From the NCBI GenBank assembly GCA_016715465.1, contig JADKAA010000024.1, positions 1,612,001-1,676,000 on the forward strand: a stretch of 64,000 nt of DNA. The letters are read 5' to 3'. Shown here in pieces: positions 33,371 to 42,480 of the stretch (the first letter of the stretch is position 1; each line of letters opens with the position of its first letter). The notes beneath the pieces were generated by a model. The model saw only the letters and a list, made by a program, of their open reading frames with translations, made no database searches and was not told where the DNA came from. The position numbers and the translations under genes are program-made. This DNA is from Saprospiraceae bacterium. GTDB lineage: Bacteria > Bacteroidota > Bacteroidia > Chitinophagales > Saprospiraceae.

Positions 33371-34024
33371 ATGAATAATACGCAAAGTTACAAAATTTAC
33401 ATCAATGAAGTACGGGTCACCCTACTTTCTTCCTCCCAATTAATAGGGTTGCCTGATCGCAAGGATGTCCTTATTTCAGCCTATACGGGTAAGGTGAAAC
33501 ACCTGCTCAACTACATCGATATGTGTGAAAAATCGCCTAAGATTTCTGAGTTATATATTCATTATGGAGATTTTCAGGAGTTACTTAAAGACTTTAATTC
33601 ACTGTTTACGGTCAATGAGGCCGCCGGTGGCTTTGTAGAAAATGACCAGGGTAAATTTTTATTCATTTTCCGACGTGGTTTTTGGGATCTGCCCAAGGGG
33701 AAGATTGAAAAGAAGGAGACAAAAAAGGAAGCAGCCATCCGGGAAGTAATAGAAGAAACAGGTATAAACGAAGTTGAGATTATTAAAAAACTATGCATAA
33801 CCCATCATACCTTCCGAAACAGACTGGGTACCCGCATCATCAAGAAGTCACATTGGTATCACATGAAAACAAAAAATCAAGTACTTGTGCCTCAGTCGTC
33901 TGAAGACATTGAAAAGGCAATTTGGTCAGAAATACCTGATTTTATTAAACATTACAAGCCCATTTACGGCAACATCCGGGATGTAATTCATGCCTTTGAA
34001 CAAGAAGGTACCGCAGAAGATTAA
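33371..34024 (+). CDS. Nudix hydrolase
   Basis: A 217-residue hydrolase of nucleoside diphosphate-linked substrates. The Nudix box GX5EX7REUXEEXGU is complete: GKIEKKETKKEAAIREVIEETGI from residue 110. About 100 residues precede the domain (YINEVRVTLLSSSQLIGLP and a helical part), an extension seen in Bacteroidota members next to pyrE. Substrate is unknown. It is divergent from pyrE with only 16 bases between the two start codons, which implies that each promoter lies inside the other gene's 5' end. Confidence 0.9.
   Translation: MNNTQSYKIYINEVRVTLLSSSQLIGLPDRKDVLISAYTGKVKHLLNYIDMCEKSPKISELYIHYGDFQELLKDFNSLFTVNEAAGGFVENDQGKFLFIFRRGFWDLPKGKIEKKETKKEAAIREVIEETGINEVEIIKKLCITHHTFRNRLGTRIIKKSHWYHMKTKNQVLVPQSSEDIEKAIWSEIPDFIKHYKPIYGNIRDVIHAFEQEGTAED
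33383..33390 (-). promoter_or_regulatory. Candidate -7 element of pyrE inside the Nudix gene
   Basis: The minus strand reads TAACTTTG, an exact TAnnTTTG match, located in codons 5-7 of the divergent Nudix gene and 28 bases before the pyrE ATG. The -33 element is not evident. Confidence 0.45.
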
Positions 34025-34108
34025 CATTTATTTAAGTGACAGCCGTTTAAACCCATACTGATTTCCGGCATCCAATCGTTGTATTTTTTCATATCAAACA
34101 TTCCACAC

Positions 34109-35017
34109 ATGAAAACACATCATTTATTATTTGCACTGGTGCTCAATGCCACCGTCCTTATGGCTCAGGAACAGCCTGTTTCGGGTGTAGATTCCACGGG
34201 TGTGCCCGGCGACAATTTCAGTCTGCAGGGAGCCCTTCAATTATTCAAAGAATCGGAGTCTCCTGAAAAATTTGAGGAGAAACTCAATAAGGAATCTCAA
34301 CATGTAAATAACCTGGACCTAAATGGTGATGGAGATATCGATTATATCCGGGTCATCGATCATGTAGAAGGAGATGTCCACGCCTTTGTTTTACAGGCCA
34401 TAATTTCTGAAGACGAGGCACAGGATGTTGCCACCATCCAGCTGGAAAAAACAGGAAAGGAGCATGCTATGCTTCAAATCATTGGAGAAGAAGACCTGTT
34501 TGGAGAAGAAGTCATCGTTGAACCCCTGGAAGAAAGTGCAGAATCTCCGGGTTATGAACCAGTGCCTGATCATAGAGGACCATCCGCAAGTTTTGAAGCA
34601 GAAGCAGGTGTTGTGGTAAATGTGTGGTTATGGCCATCCGTAAGATTTGTATATGCCTCGGTGTACAGGCCATGGGTAAGCCCTTTCCGTTGGAGGGTAT
34701 ATCCAACGTGGTGGAAGCCATGGAGGCCACTGGGCTGGCATGTTTTCCATCCTTTTCATGTGAGACATCACCGGCATTTTGCCGTGGTTCACACGCACCG
34801 GACGGTTAGAGCCCATGCAGTTTACAGACCGCACCACCGCAGTTCTGTGACGGTTACGAAGCGTCATTCTGCCTCCATTGGTAATTATAAGGTCACCAAA
34901 ACAAAACGCACCACTACAGGACCACGTGGTAATACCGTAACCAAAAAAACTACGACGGTGAAAAAGAATGGAAACGTTAAAGCCAAAAAAACAAAGGTTA
35001 ACCGGCGCAAAAATTAA
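34109..35017 (+). CDS. Secreted Bacteroidota protein with EF-hand-like segment and His/Lys-rich tail
   Basis: About 302 residues from the ATG at 34109; the longer frame begins at TTG and is not needed. A signal peptide ends near LMAQEQP. A conserved globular part follows, with NLDLNGDGDIDYIRVIDHVEGDVHAFVLQAI, which looks like a single EF-hand/FG-GAP calcium loop, and an acidic segment (IGEEDLFGEEVIVEP). The C-terminal third is rich in Trp, Pro and His (FHPFHVRHHRHFAVVHTHR) and ends with a Thr/Lys-rich tail. I recognise it as a common uncharacterised Bacteroidota periplasmic family. Function unknown; metal or polyanion binding is possible. Confidence 0.7.
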   Translation: MKTHHLLFALVLNATVLMAQEQPVSGVDSTGVPGDNFSLQGALQLFKESESPEKFEEKLNKESQHVNNLDLNGDGDIDYIRVIDHVEGDVHAFVLQAIISEDEAQDVATIQLEKTGKEHAMLQIIGEEDLFGEEVIVEPLEESAESPGYEPVPDHRGPSASFEAEAGVVVNVWLWPSVRFVYASVYRPWVSPFRWRVYPTWWKPWRPLGWHVFHPFHVRHHRHFAVVHTHRTVRAHAVYRPHHRSSVTVTKRHSASIGNYKVTKTKRTTTGPRGNTVTKKTTTVKKNGNVKAKKTKVNRRKN

Positions 35018-35028
35018 ACCTTTCTAAG

Positions 35029-35063
35029 CAGGCCATAGATCATTCAGTGGCCTGTTTTATTTT
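35029..35063. terminator. Intrinsic terminator
   Basis: Stem CAGGCCA (35029-35035) with TGGCCTG (35048-35054) followed by TTTTATTTT. It closes the plus-strand secreted protein gene (stop at 35017) and overlaps the last codon of the leftward symporter gene (end 35057). Confidence 0.75.
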
Positions 35064-36836
35064 ACGCCAATCTTCGACCACAACCTCCACATCACAAAGC
35101 CGATGGCCAAAGATCCGGCGATAAAGGAGCCTGCAAATGGAAGGTTGCCGTATATCAGGTAGCCGAAGCCAAATAATAAACCATAAATGACAAAACAGCC
35201 CAATAACATCATCAGGATTTCAGTGGATAGTTTTCCCTGGTACACATCCTCTTTGCTTATGGAACCATCAGCGATTCCGGATTGAATTACGGGAGTCCAT
35301 CCGGCTTTATAGGGTTTTATTTTTTGATAAAAACTATTGAGAACACCGGCATCCGTCGGTTTACTCATCAGGGCGGTAATGATCCATGCCAGGTTGGTGA
35401 CTACCACACTGACCAGTAATTTTTGGTAGAAAGGCATGGCGTCTGCAAAATCCGAGGTCAAAACCAGGGCAACTATAAATGAAACCACCATGGCCACTAT
35501 TTCGCAGGTTGCATTTATTCTCCACCAAAACCATCGCAGGATAAAAAGTAGTCCGGTTCCTGCACCGATTTGCAGGATGATGTCAAAACTTTGTTTGGCA
35601 TTTTCCATGAGCAGGGCGGCCCCCGCTCCCAGAATCATCAAAATAAAAGTAGAAACCTGACCAACCCTTACCAGCTCTTTTTCACCGGCCAACGGCTTAT
35701 AAAACCGATGGTATAAATCGTTTACAATATAGGAACTTCCCCAATTAAGGTGGGTACTCAGGGTACTCATAAGCGCGGCAATGAGGGCGGCAATGACCAT
35801 ACCAAGCAAGCCAGAAGGTAGATAAGACAGCATAGCCGGAAAGGCAAGGTCATCTCGTACAAATTGAGGATTCAGGTTGGGAAATTTTACGGCGATGTCC
35901 GAAACCTGCGGAAAAACAACGATGGAAGCCAACGCGATAAGAATCCATGGCCATGGCCTGAGGGGCATAATGGGCAAGGTTAAAACAGCATGGTAGCCAT
36001 CACGGCATTTTTTCATCTTTGGCTGAAAGCATACGTTGGGCTACATACCCGCCGCCTCCCGGTTCAGCACCCGGATACCAGGTACTCCACCACTGCACAG
36101 CGATGGGAATGATAAACAGGGAATACATCATATCCCTGTTGTTAAAATCAGGTAAAAAATTCATCTTTTCCTGCACGGCGGGATTGCTTAGCAACTTCGA
36201 GAGTCCGCCAATTTCTGGCATTTGCACAATATAAATACATGCCCATACCATGCCGATCATGGCTACCACAAACTGAAAAAAGTCTGTATATAATACACCG
36301 CGCAATCCGCCAAAGGAAGCATACAGCACGGTAATCGCGGATATGATAATCACAGTTTCCACAGCACCCATGCCAAGCAAAATTCCGGCAATTTTAATGC
36401 CCGCCAACATCACCGTACCCATAATGAGTACGTTAAAAATTACGCCGAGGTAAAAGGCTCTGAAACCGCGGAGAAACCGGGCCTCCTTTCCACTGTATCT
36501 CAGTTCGTAAAATTCAAGGTCTGTGGTGATCTCTGACCTGCGCCAAAGTTTGGCGTAAACAAAGACGGTAAGCATGCCTGTGAGTAGAAAGGCCCACCAC
36601 ACCCAGTTGCCGGCTACTCCATTTGTCCGTACAATATCCGTTACAAGGTTAGGAGTGTCCGCTGAGAATGTAGTCGCTACCATGGATATACCCAATAACC
36701 ACCAGGGCATACTTCTGCCAGAGAGAAAAAACTCCGCACTGCTGCTAGCCGATTTTTTAATGGCGGATAATCCAATGATGAGGGTTACAGTAAAAAAAAG
36801 TGCTATGATGATCCAGTCGATTGACGTTAAGTGCAT
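35057..36836 (-). pseudogene. Sodium:solute symporter (SSS family), three one-base indels
   Basis: Transporter of about 590 residues when joined, 13-14 hydrophobic segments. The first frame (from 36836) has the SSS start DWIIIALFFTVTLIIGLSA and ends early after MLSAKDEK; the second (from about 36000 to 35057) continues ALRPWPWILIALASIVVFP. The expected linking sequence is restored by adding one base at six T (36008-36013), removing one at four A (35982-35985) and removing one at four G (35962-35965). Three homopolymer indels in 52 bases suggest a poor consensus patch. The gene is next to a GH20 hexosaminidase, so an amino-sugar substrate is possible (inference). Confidence 0.85.
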
Positions 36837-36888
36837 ATGGTTTGTTTTTAAGGGTGTTGTCTCGTTGTTTGTCTCCGAATTGTCTTTT

Positions 36889-39147
36889 CTAATTCACAAA
36901 TATTTCATCCACAAAAAGCCAGGCAGGGTTGCCCTCACCCGGTTGTCCGGCCGGAATAAGTCCTGCATTATTTGCCACAAGACGTATATATCTGGTTTTT
37001 GTTTTTGCGGTAGGTATAAGAAAATCCAGCACTTTGGACTGTGTCGGCCTTACTGTAAATGCCGGCATTTCATTGTAGTTTTTACCATCCTGGGAAAAAT
37101 AAAGGGATACCTGGCCTGGTAGGTAAATCCACTGCTCCGGCGAATGGTAGAATCGCATGGAGACTTCATCCACATAGGTGATGGCTCCGAGGTCAATTTC
37201 TGCCTCCAGGTTTTTACCCTCAAAACCAATCCACTCTTCGGTGTAGTTTGTATTGGCACCAGACACGCCATTGATCAGTGATCCGGGGCCATCTGCGCTG
37301 TATTTTTTAGCCGGCATGTGACCCAAATTTATTTTTTTACCGGCTGCCTGATGCATTCGAAAAACCAGTGTATCCCGCTTTCCTGCAGACATGCCGCCAC
37401 GTTGAACGGATGCCAGGAGGGTGTCGGATTTTTGGATCACTATTGGTTTATCGTAGGTAAATGTTTTTCCTCCCAAAACACATTGGATAGGCAGGGTAGA
37501 ACCATTTGTTTTAACAGCAACAAGAACACCATTACCGGAACCAGAATGGATACTTATGTTCAAGTCTGCCGTTTTATCGGCAAAAGGCAGTCCCATTCTT
37601 TTCCACCACTCAAAATGGGTATTTAATCTTTGCAGAAAATGATCGTAGTTTTTAACTTTTGGATCACTCCATGCAACTTCTGCCAGGGCTTGCATTCGAG
37701 GCAAAACCATATACAACACTTTTTCCGGAGTATCCATGTATTCCGTCCACACATTGCCCTGGGTACCCAAAATGTATCGGTGAGCTTCCTCTTCGAGTCC
37801 CTCAGGCACCGGCTCATAGCCATAGACCTTTGATAAAGGTAAAAAGCCGCCTATGGCAAGGGGTTCATTTGCATGCCGGGATTGGTAATAGTCAAAATAA
37901 CAATAATCCGTCGGCGTCATGATGACATCGTGCTTTTGTCTGGCAGCAGCGATGCCACCTTCTACACCACGCCATGACATCACAGTTGCATTTGGCGCCA
38001 GTCCCCCTTCCAGGATTTCATCCCAGCCTATAATGTATCGCCCTTTGCTATTGAGATATTTTTCAATTCTTTGAATGAAATAACTCTGAAGTTCGTGTTC
38101 ATCTTTCAGGTTTACTTTTTTTATTAAATCCTGACAGAATTTGCTTTCCTTCCACCTTGTCTTTGGGCACTCGTCACCACCAATATGAATATAAGGGGAT
38201 GGAAACAGGGCCATCACTTCATCGAGTACATCCTGAAGAAACGTAAAGGTTTTTTCTGAGGGACAATACACTTCATCAAATACGCCCCAATAGGTGGCTA
38301 CCTCTGCGGCTTTACCGGTGCAGCCCAGTTCAGGATATGCTGCAATGGCTGCCTGCGCGTGACCGGGGAGTTCTATTTCCGGAATGATGGTAATGCCCCT
38401 GGCCATTGCATATTTTACGACCTCTTTGATTTCTTCCTGCGTATAATATCCTCCATACGGCTTGCCATCAAACTGCCGCGGTGTGGTATTATTGTGTCCA
38501 ATGACGGTTTCTTTTCTGTATGCTGCTGTCGATTGTAATTTTGGGTACTTTTTTATTTCAATTCTCCATCCCTGATCCTCTGTAAGGTGCCAGTGAAAAG
38601 TATTAAAACGGTACATAGATAACAGATCGATATATTGTTTGACAAAGCTCACCGGGAAAAAATGTCTGCCTACATCCAGGTGCATACCCCGGTATGAAAA
38701 CCTGGGTTGATCTTTGATGGTAAGACAGGGTATCTTGTCCCTGGAATTTTGGGTTTCTCTAAGCTGACGTAAGGTTTGTAAGGCGTAAATGGCTCCTCTT
38801 TGATGGGCAGACCGAATTTCAATGCCTTTGGAAGTGACAAGTAAATGATATGCTTCAGCTGCCAGCGCTGTGTCTCGAGTCACTTGAATGGGTGCGGATC
38901 CCGGCAGGTCAGTGGGTAATCCCTCAAATATTTCTTCAAATAAGGGCTTGAGATCTTCAAACTGGGGGGCAAGTGACAGTGAGACCGATGATAGGGACAG
39001 GGAGTCTTTTGACAAGGTAAGTTCAGCAGGGTATGGAATGACCATTGCCTGATTTGTTGATGTCTCGCCCGTTTCACATGAAGATAAAAAGATGGTCGTA
39101 AACGCACCAGTAATGCAGAGAAACGATAATATTATATTTTGTTTCAT
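36889..39147 (-). CDS. GH20 beta-N-acetylhexosaminidase lipoprotein
   Basis: Exo-hydrolase of terminal GlcNAc/GalNAc residues, 752 residues. The lipoprotein signal ends in LSSC (C24). A GH20b-type N-terminal domain precedes the catalytic barrel, which has FSYRGMHLDVGRHF, FHWHLTEDQGWRIEIKKYP and the catalytic Asp-Glu pair in HIGGDECP (D325-E326) for substrate-assisted catalysis. After about residue 520 come a chitobiase-like C-terminal part and a discoidin/F5-8-type carbohydrate-binding module ending in AWLFVDEIFVN. It precedes the symporter in the same direction (gap 52 bases), forming a possible amino-sugar scavenging pair. Confidence 0.95.
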   Translation of the reverse strand: MKQNIILSFLCITGAFTTIFLSSCETGETSTNQAMVIPYPAELTLSKDSLSLSSVSLSLAPQFEDLKPLFEEIFEGLPTDLPGSAPIQVTRDTALAAEAYHLLVTSKGIEIRSAHQRGAIYALQTLRQLRETQNSRDKIPCLTIKDQPRFSYRGMHLDVGRHFFPVSFVKQYIDLLSMYRFNTFHWHLTEDQGWRIEIKKYPKLQSTAAYRKETVIGHNNTTPRQFDGKPYGGYYTQEEIKEVVKYAMARGITIIPEIELPGHAQAAIAAYPELGCTGKAAEVATYWGVFDEVYCPSEKTFTFLQDVLDEVMALFPSPYIHIGGDECPKTRWKESKFCQDLIKKVNLKDEHELQSYFIQRIEKYLNSKGRYIIGWDEILEGGLAPNATVMSWRGVEGGIAAARQKHDVIMTPTDYCYFDYYQSRHANEPLAIGGFLPLSKVYGYEPVPEGLEEEAHRYILGTQGNVWTEYMDTPEKVLYMVLPRMQALAEVAWSDPKVKNYDHFLQRLNTHFEWWKRMGLPFADKTADLNISIHSGSGNGVLVAVKTNGSTLPIQCVLGGKTFTYDKPIVIQKSDTLLASVQRGGMSAGKRDTLVFRMHQAAGKKINLGHMPAKKYSADGPGSLINGVSGANTNYTEEWIGFEGKNLEAEIDLGAITYVDEVSMRFYHSPEQWIYLPGQVSLYFSQDGKNYNEMPAFTVRPTQSKVLDFLIPTAKTKTRYIRLVANNAGLIPAGQPGEGNPAWLFVDEIFVN

Positions 39148-39482
39148 TCCCTCAAAGTGTTTTTAATAATTGCCTTTTCAATAAATTGAACAAATGTGGT
39201 TATTGATCCAGCTTAAAATGCAATGATAATAAATTTGTAGTTGCGATGATGAATGTCTGTCGTTTTTCAGTGGTCATTTGGCACAATTGTTTATTTATAC
39301 ATAACTTGCGATTTTATAGCACCTGAGGTTTTATAAAGTAAATCTTTATAATACAAGAGGTTAGATAAGATTTTTCAGGTAATCAACATATGGCAAAATT
39401 ATTTATACATTTTAATTATATATTCCATACACTATATGGCAAGCTTTTGCGTTCAAAAAATAGACAAACCAAAACCAAACTT
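39148..39482. other. Divergent intergenic region GH20 / exopolysaccharide lipoprotein
   Basis: This 335-base AT-rich gap separates two divergent units. It contains a perfect inverted repeat at 39331-39351. An upstream in-frame ATG at 39390 exists, but the lipoprotein signal begins at 39483. No exact TAnnTTTG element was found. Confidence 0.4.
39331..39351. repeat. Inverted repeat TTATAAAG-N5-CTTTATAA
   Basis: Perfect 8-base arms (39331-39338 and 39344-39351) with a 5-base spacer in the divergent gap. It has the size of a dimeric repressor site; no regulator is assigned. Confidence 0.35.
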
Positions 39483-40340
39483 ATGCAATTCTGGAGAACC
39501 GGTGCATTGGGATTTTTCTTTATTACTTCCTGTACTTTTACCGATAAAGATAGTTTTGCTCCGGCTTACCTCATAATGTCTGATCCATCTCTAACCGTGA
39601 GACAGGACGAAGGCGCTCCGGTGAATGGTATTAAAGACGCCTGGGTTATTGTCGATGGTCAGCTGCTGGGGGTTTTTCCAATACCGGCCAAGGTTCCCAT
39701 CATTCCTACCGGCAAATCCATGACCATCCAGGTCAACGCAGGTGTAAAAGAAAATGCAGATAAAAACACTTCTGTTGAATATCCTTTTTATGTGCCGGTT
39801 AAAAAAAACATCGACGTCGAATCAGGTGAGCGCTATAACATAGATATGGCTTACGAATATAAAGAAGAAACTTATTTAGATTTTACAGAAGGTTTCGAAT
39901 CCTCCTTTCACCTTTTAACAAAGGACATAGACGGTGACATTGAGACCAGAATTTCCCTTACCGATGAAGATCAGGCTTACGGTTTTAAATCCGGTGTCAT
40001 CAGGCTTGACAAAGATCACAATGAGGTGGAACTTACCACAGAGAACTTTTACAGCAACGTCAATAACCTTGGAGGCAATGTTTACCTTGAATTTGATTAC
40101 AAGTCTGAAGAGGTATTGTATGTGGGTACTGAAGTCAATACGCCATCTTCCGAAATAAGTGAGTACAAGGTGTTGCTTACGCCAACGCCAGAGTGGAAAA
40201 GAGCGTATATAAATTTTACGCAGGAAATATCCAGGCCGGCGGTTCAGACCTATCGTGTTTTATTTAGGGCTTTTTATGAGGTCAAGTCAAAAGATTTGAC
40301 AACCATATATTTAGATAACATCAAACTGGTACACTTCTAA
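39483..40340 (+). CDS. Uncharacterised lipoprotein next to exopolysaccharide glycosyltransferase
   Basis: About 285 residues from the ATG at 39483, with a lipoprotein signal ending in FITSC (C17). Beta-rich protein: the first part (SLTVRQDEGAPVNGIKDAWVIVDGQLLGVFPIPAKVPII) looks like a PEGA-like fold, the second (LDFTEGFESSFHLLTKDIDGDIETRISLTDEDQAYGFKSGVIRLD through TTIYLDNIKLVHF) like a carbohydrate-binding jelly roll. No family name is certain. It lies 2 bases before the sugar transferase gene, so a role in polysaccharide export or surface attachment is likely. Confidence 0.65.
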   Translation: MQFWRTGALGFFFITSCTFTDKDSFAPAYLIMSDPSLTVRQDEGAPVNGIKDAWVIVDGQLLGVFPIPAKVPIIPTGKSMTIQVNAGVKENADKNTSVEYPFYVPVKKNIDVESGERYNIDMAYEYKEETYLDFTEGFESSFHLLTKDIDGDIETRISLTDEDQAYGFKSGVIRLDKDHNEVELTTENFYSNVNNLGGNVYLEFDYKSEEVLYVGTEVNTPSSEISEYKVLLTPTPEWKRAYINFTQEISRPAVQTYRVLFRAFYEVKSKDLTTIYLDNIKLVHF

Positions 40341-40342
40341 GT

Positions 40343-41764
40343 ATGGCAAAAAATACAGCTACTGGTCTGATCATCTATAAAGTTTTCGATATTTTTTCGG
40401 CCTTGATTGCCTGGGCTGTTTTTTTTATCATACGAAAACAAGCAGAGTGGCCTGGTATTACCCTCAGTAAAATCCTGAGTGATGACAAATTGATACTTGG
40501 ACTGCTGCTGATTCCCGGCTTCTGGTTTTTGCTGTATAACCTCTTAGATAAATATAGAGATATCTATCGATACAGTCGTCTGAATGTCCTAAAACGAACA
40601 CTGGTTACTTCGCTCATCGGTTCACTCATCCTCTTCTTTGCCGTCCTGTCTGATGACGTTACCACTTCTCAGAATGGGTATTTTTACTCCTTTATTAAAT
40701 TATTTTTTATTCATTTCTCCTGCACCGCTCTCTTCAGAATGGCATTGCTTACCTGGGCCAGCAAAAGATTGAAAAGGGGCATGGTGAGTTATAATACCCT
40801 GATCATTGGCGGTGATAAAAATGCCGTGGATTTGTATGAAGAGATCACCTCGAGACCTTTTAGTCTTGGCCATAAATTTGTGGGCTTTATTGATTCCAAT
40901 GGCAACTCCAGAAATCACCTCGAAAAATATTTGCCTAAAAAAGGCAAGATAGGCAACCTGGCAGAAGTAATCGAAAAAGAAGGCATTGAAGAGGTTATCG
41001 TAGCTGTGGAAACATCTGAACATAATAAGATCAAGCAGGTTTTTGATACTTTATTTGATTACAGCGACCTCCTGCTCATTAAGATTATCCCGGATATGTA
41101 TGACATCATGCTGGGCAGTGTAAAAATGAACCATGTATATGGGGCTGTCCTCATCGAAATTGAACAGGACCTTATGCCTCAGTGGGAGCGTGTCATCAAA
41201 AGGGTAATGGATATAACCATTAGTATCATTGCACTTTTAATTTTATTGCCTTTCATCATGTACATCGTCCTCAAAATCAAACTGGGATCTGCAGGGCCTA
41301 TATTTTACAGGCAGGAAAGGGTTGGGCTCCATGGAAAAAAATTTGACATCCTCAAGTTCAGATCCATGTTTACCGATGCCGAAAATGCAGGACCCCAGCT
41401 ATCGCACGAAAATGACAACAGGGTAACCCCCTGGGGAAGAATTATGAGAAAATACAGGCTGGATGAAATCCCTCAGTTCATCAATGTGCTGAAAGGAGAG
41501 ATGTCTTTGGTGGGTCCAAGACCTGAGCGGCAATTTTACATCAACCAAATTATGAAAGGGGCCCCGCATTATATGCATTTGCTGAAGGTCAGGCCAGGCA
41601 TTACTTCCTGGGGTCAGGTCAAATACGGATATGCATCCAACCTTCCTCAGATGATCCAAAGGCTTAAATTTGATATTCTATATATCGAAAACATGAGCCT
41701 TTCCCTCGATTTTAAAATCATGGTTTACACCTTGCTGGTCCTTTTGCAAGGCAGGGGTAAATGA
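40343..41764 (+). CDS. Exopolysaccharide polyprenyl glycosylphosphotransferase
   Basis: Initiating sugar-phosphate transferase (WcaJ/WbaP-type PHPT), 473 residues. Four N-terminal membrane segments precede a Rossmann-like central domain (TLIIGGDKNAVDLYEEI), followed by a re-entrant helix (KRVMDITISIIALLILLPFIMYIVLKIKLGSAGPIFYRQERVG) and the catalytic bacterial sugar transferase domain with FDILKFRSM, DEIPQFINVLKGEMSLVGPRPER and RPGITSWGQVKYGYA. It loads a sugar-1-phosphate onto undecaprenyl phosphate to start repeat-unit synthesis. Only the lipoprotein gene accompanies it; no polymerase or flippase is in the window. Confidence 0.93.
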   Translation: MAKNTATGLIIYKVFDIFSALIAWAVFFIIRKQAEWPGITLSKILSDDKLILGLLLIPGFWFLLYNLLDKYRDIYRYSRLNVLKRTLVTSLIGSLILFFAVLSDDVTTSQNGYFYSFIKLFFIHFSCTALFRMALLTWASKRLKRGMVSYNTLIIGGDKNAVDLYEEITSRPFSLGHKFVGFIDSNGNSRNHLEKYLPKKGKIGNLAEVIEKEGIEEVIVAVETSEHNKIKQVFDTLFDYSDLLLIKIIPDMYDIMLGSVKMNHVYGAVLIEIEQDLMPQWERVIKRVMDITISIIALLILLPFIMYIVLKIKLGSAGPIFYRQERVGLHGKKFDILKFRSMFTDAENAGPQLSHENDNRVTPWGRIMRKYRLDEIPQFINVLKGEMSLVGPRPERQFYINQIMKGAPHYMHLLKVRPGITSWGQVKYGYASNLPQMIQRLKFDILYIENMSLSLDFKIMVYTLLVLLQGRGK

Positions 41765-41919
41765 GATATTTGAATTCCATTTTGTCAAACAAGCTTACTC
41801 TTCTCTGCGCAGTTTTTTTCGATTTCTATCGAGAATAACCTCGAATATTTCCGGATATTTAAGGTAATAATTACATTTAGTCATTATTTTATTTCTTAAC
41901 CTCTTATAACAATCAGATT

Positions 41920-42426
41920 ATGAACACTTATGTATTGATGTTTCTCACCGCCCTGGTGCCTTTGCTCATTGGCTTTATGTATTACCACCCAAAGACATTA
42001 GCCAATGTTTGGATGCGGGAAGCTGGACTCGACGAAGAAAAACTAAAAGGAGGAAATATGGGCAGGATATTTGGCCTTACCTATTTGTTCAGTTTTATGT
42101 TGGCTTTTTTTCTGCAAAGCCTGGTTATTCATCAGTTCCATTTGAATTCCATCATCATGGCAGAACCTGGTTTTGGCGATGCCACTTCTGCCGCAATGAT
42201 GGATGTAAAAGCATTTATGGATAAATATGGGGACAACTATCGCACCTTCGGTCATGGTGCCTTACACGGCTTTATTACATCCATTTTTTTCGTCCTGCCT
42301 GTCATTGGTATAAATGCCCTTTTTGAGCGCAGGTCATGGAAATACATCGCTATTCATTGGGGTTTTTGGGCAATTTCATTGCTTTTAATGGGAGGCATTA
42401 TCTGCGCCAATACACAATTGACATAA
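41920..42426 (+). CDS. DUF1761-like small membrane protein
   Basis: A 168-residue membrane protein with four hydrophobic segments. It begins with VLMFLTALVPLLIGFMYYHPKTLANVWM, and GHGALHGFITSIFFVLPVIGINALFERRSWKYIAIHWGFW matches the DUF1761 pattern. Function unknown. It stands alone, with TACATTTA (41872-41879, one mismatch from TAnnTTTG) about 40 bases before the start, and ends just before a bidirectional terminator. Confidence 0.75.
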   Translation: MNTYVLMFLTALVPLLIGFMYYHPKTLANVWMREAGLDEEKLKGGNMGRIFGLTYLFSFMLAFFLQSLVIHQFHLNSIIMAEPGFGDATSAAMMDVKAFMDKYGDNYRTFGHGALHGFITSIFFVLPVIGINALFERRSWKYIAIHWGFWAISLLLMGGIICANTQLT

Positions 42427-42431
42427 AGTAA

Positions 42432-42468
42432 AAAAGGGCAATGGAGTCATTGTCCCCGTTGCCCTTTT
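42432..42468. terminator. Bidirectional intrinsic terminator
   Basis: Stem AAAAGGGCAA (42432-42441) with TTGCCCTTTT (42459-42468) and a 17-base loop, between the convergent DUF1761 gene (stop 42426) and amidohydrolase gene (stop 42481). Confidence 0.82.
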
Positions 42469-42480
42469 CAAAGATTCAGT

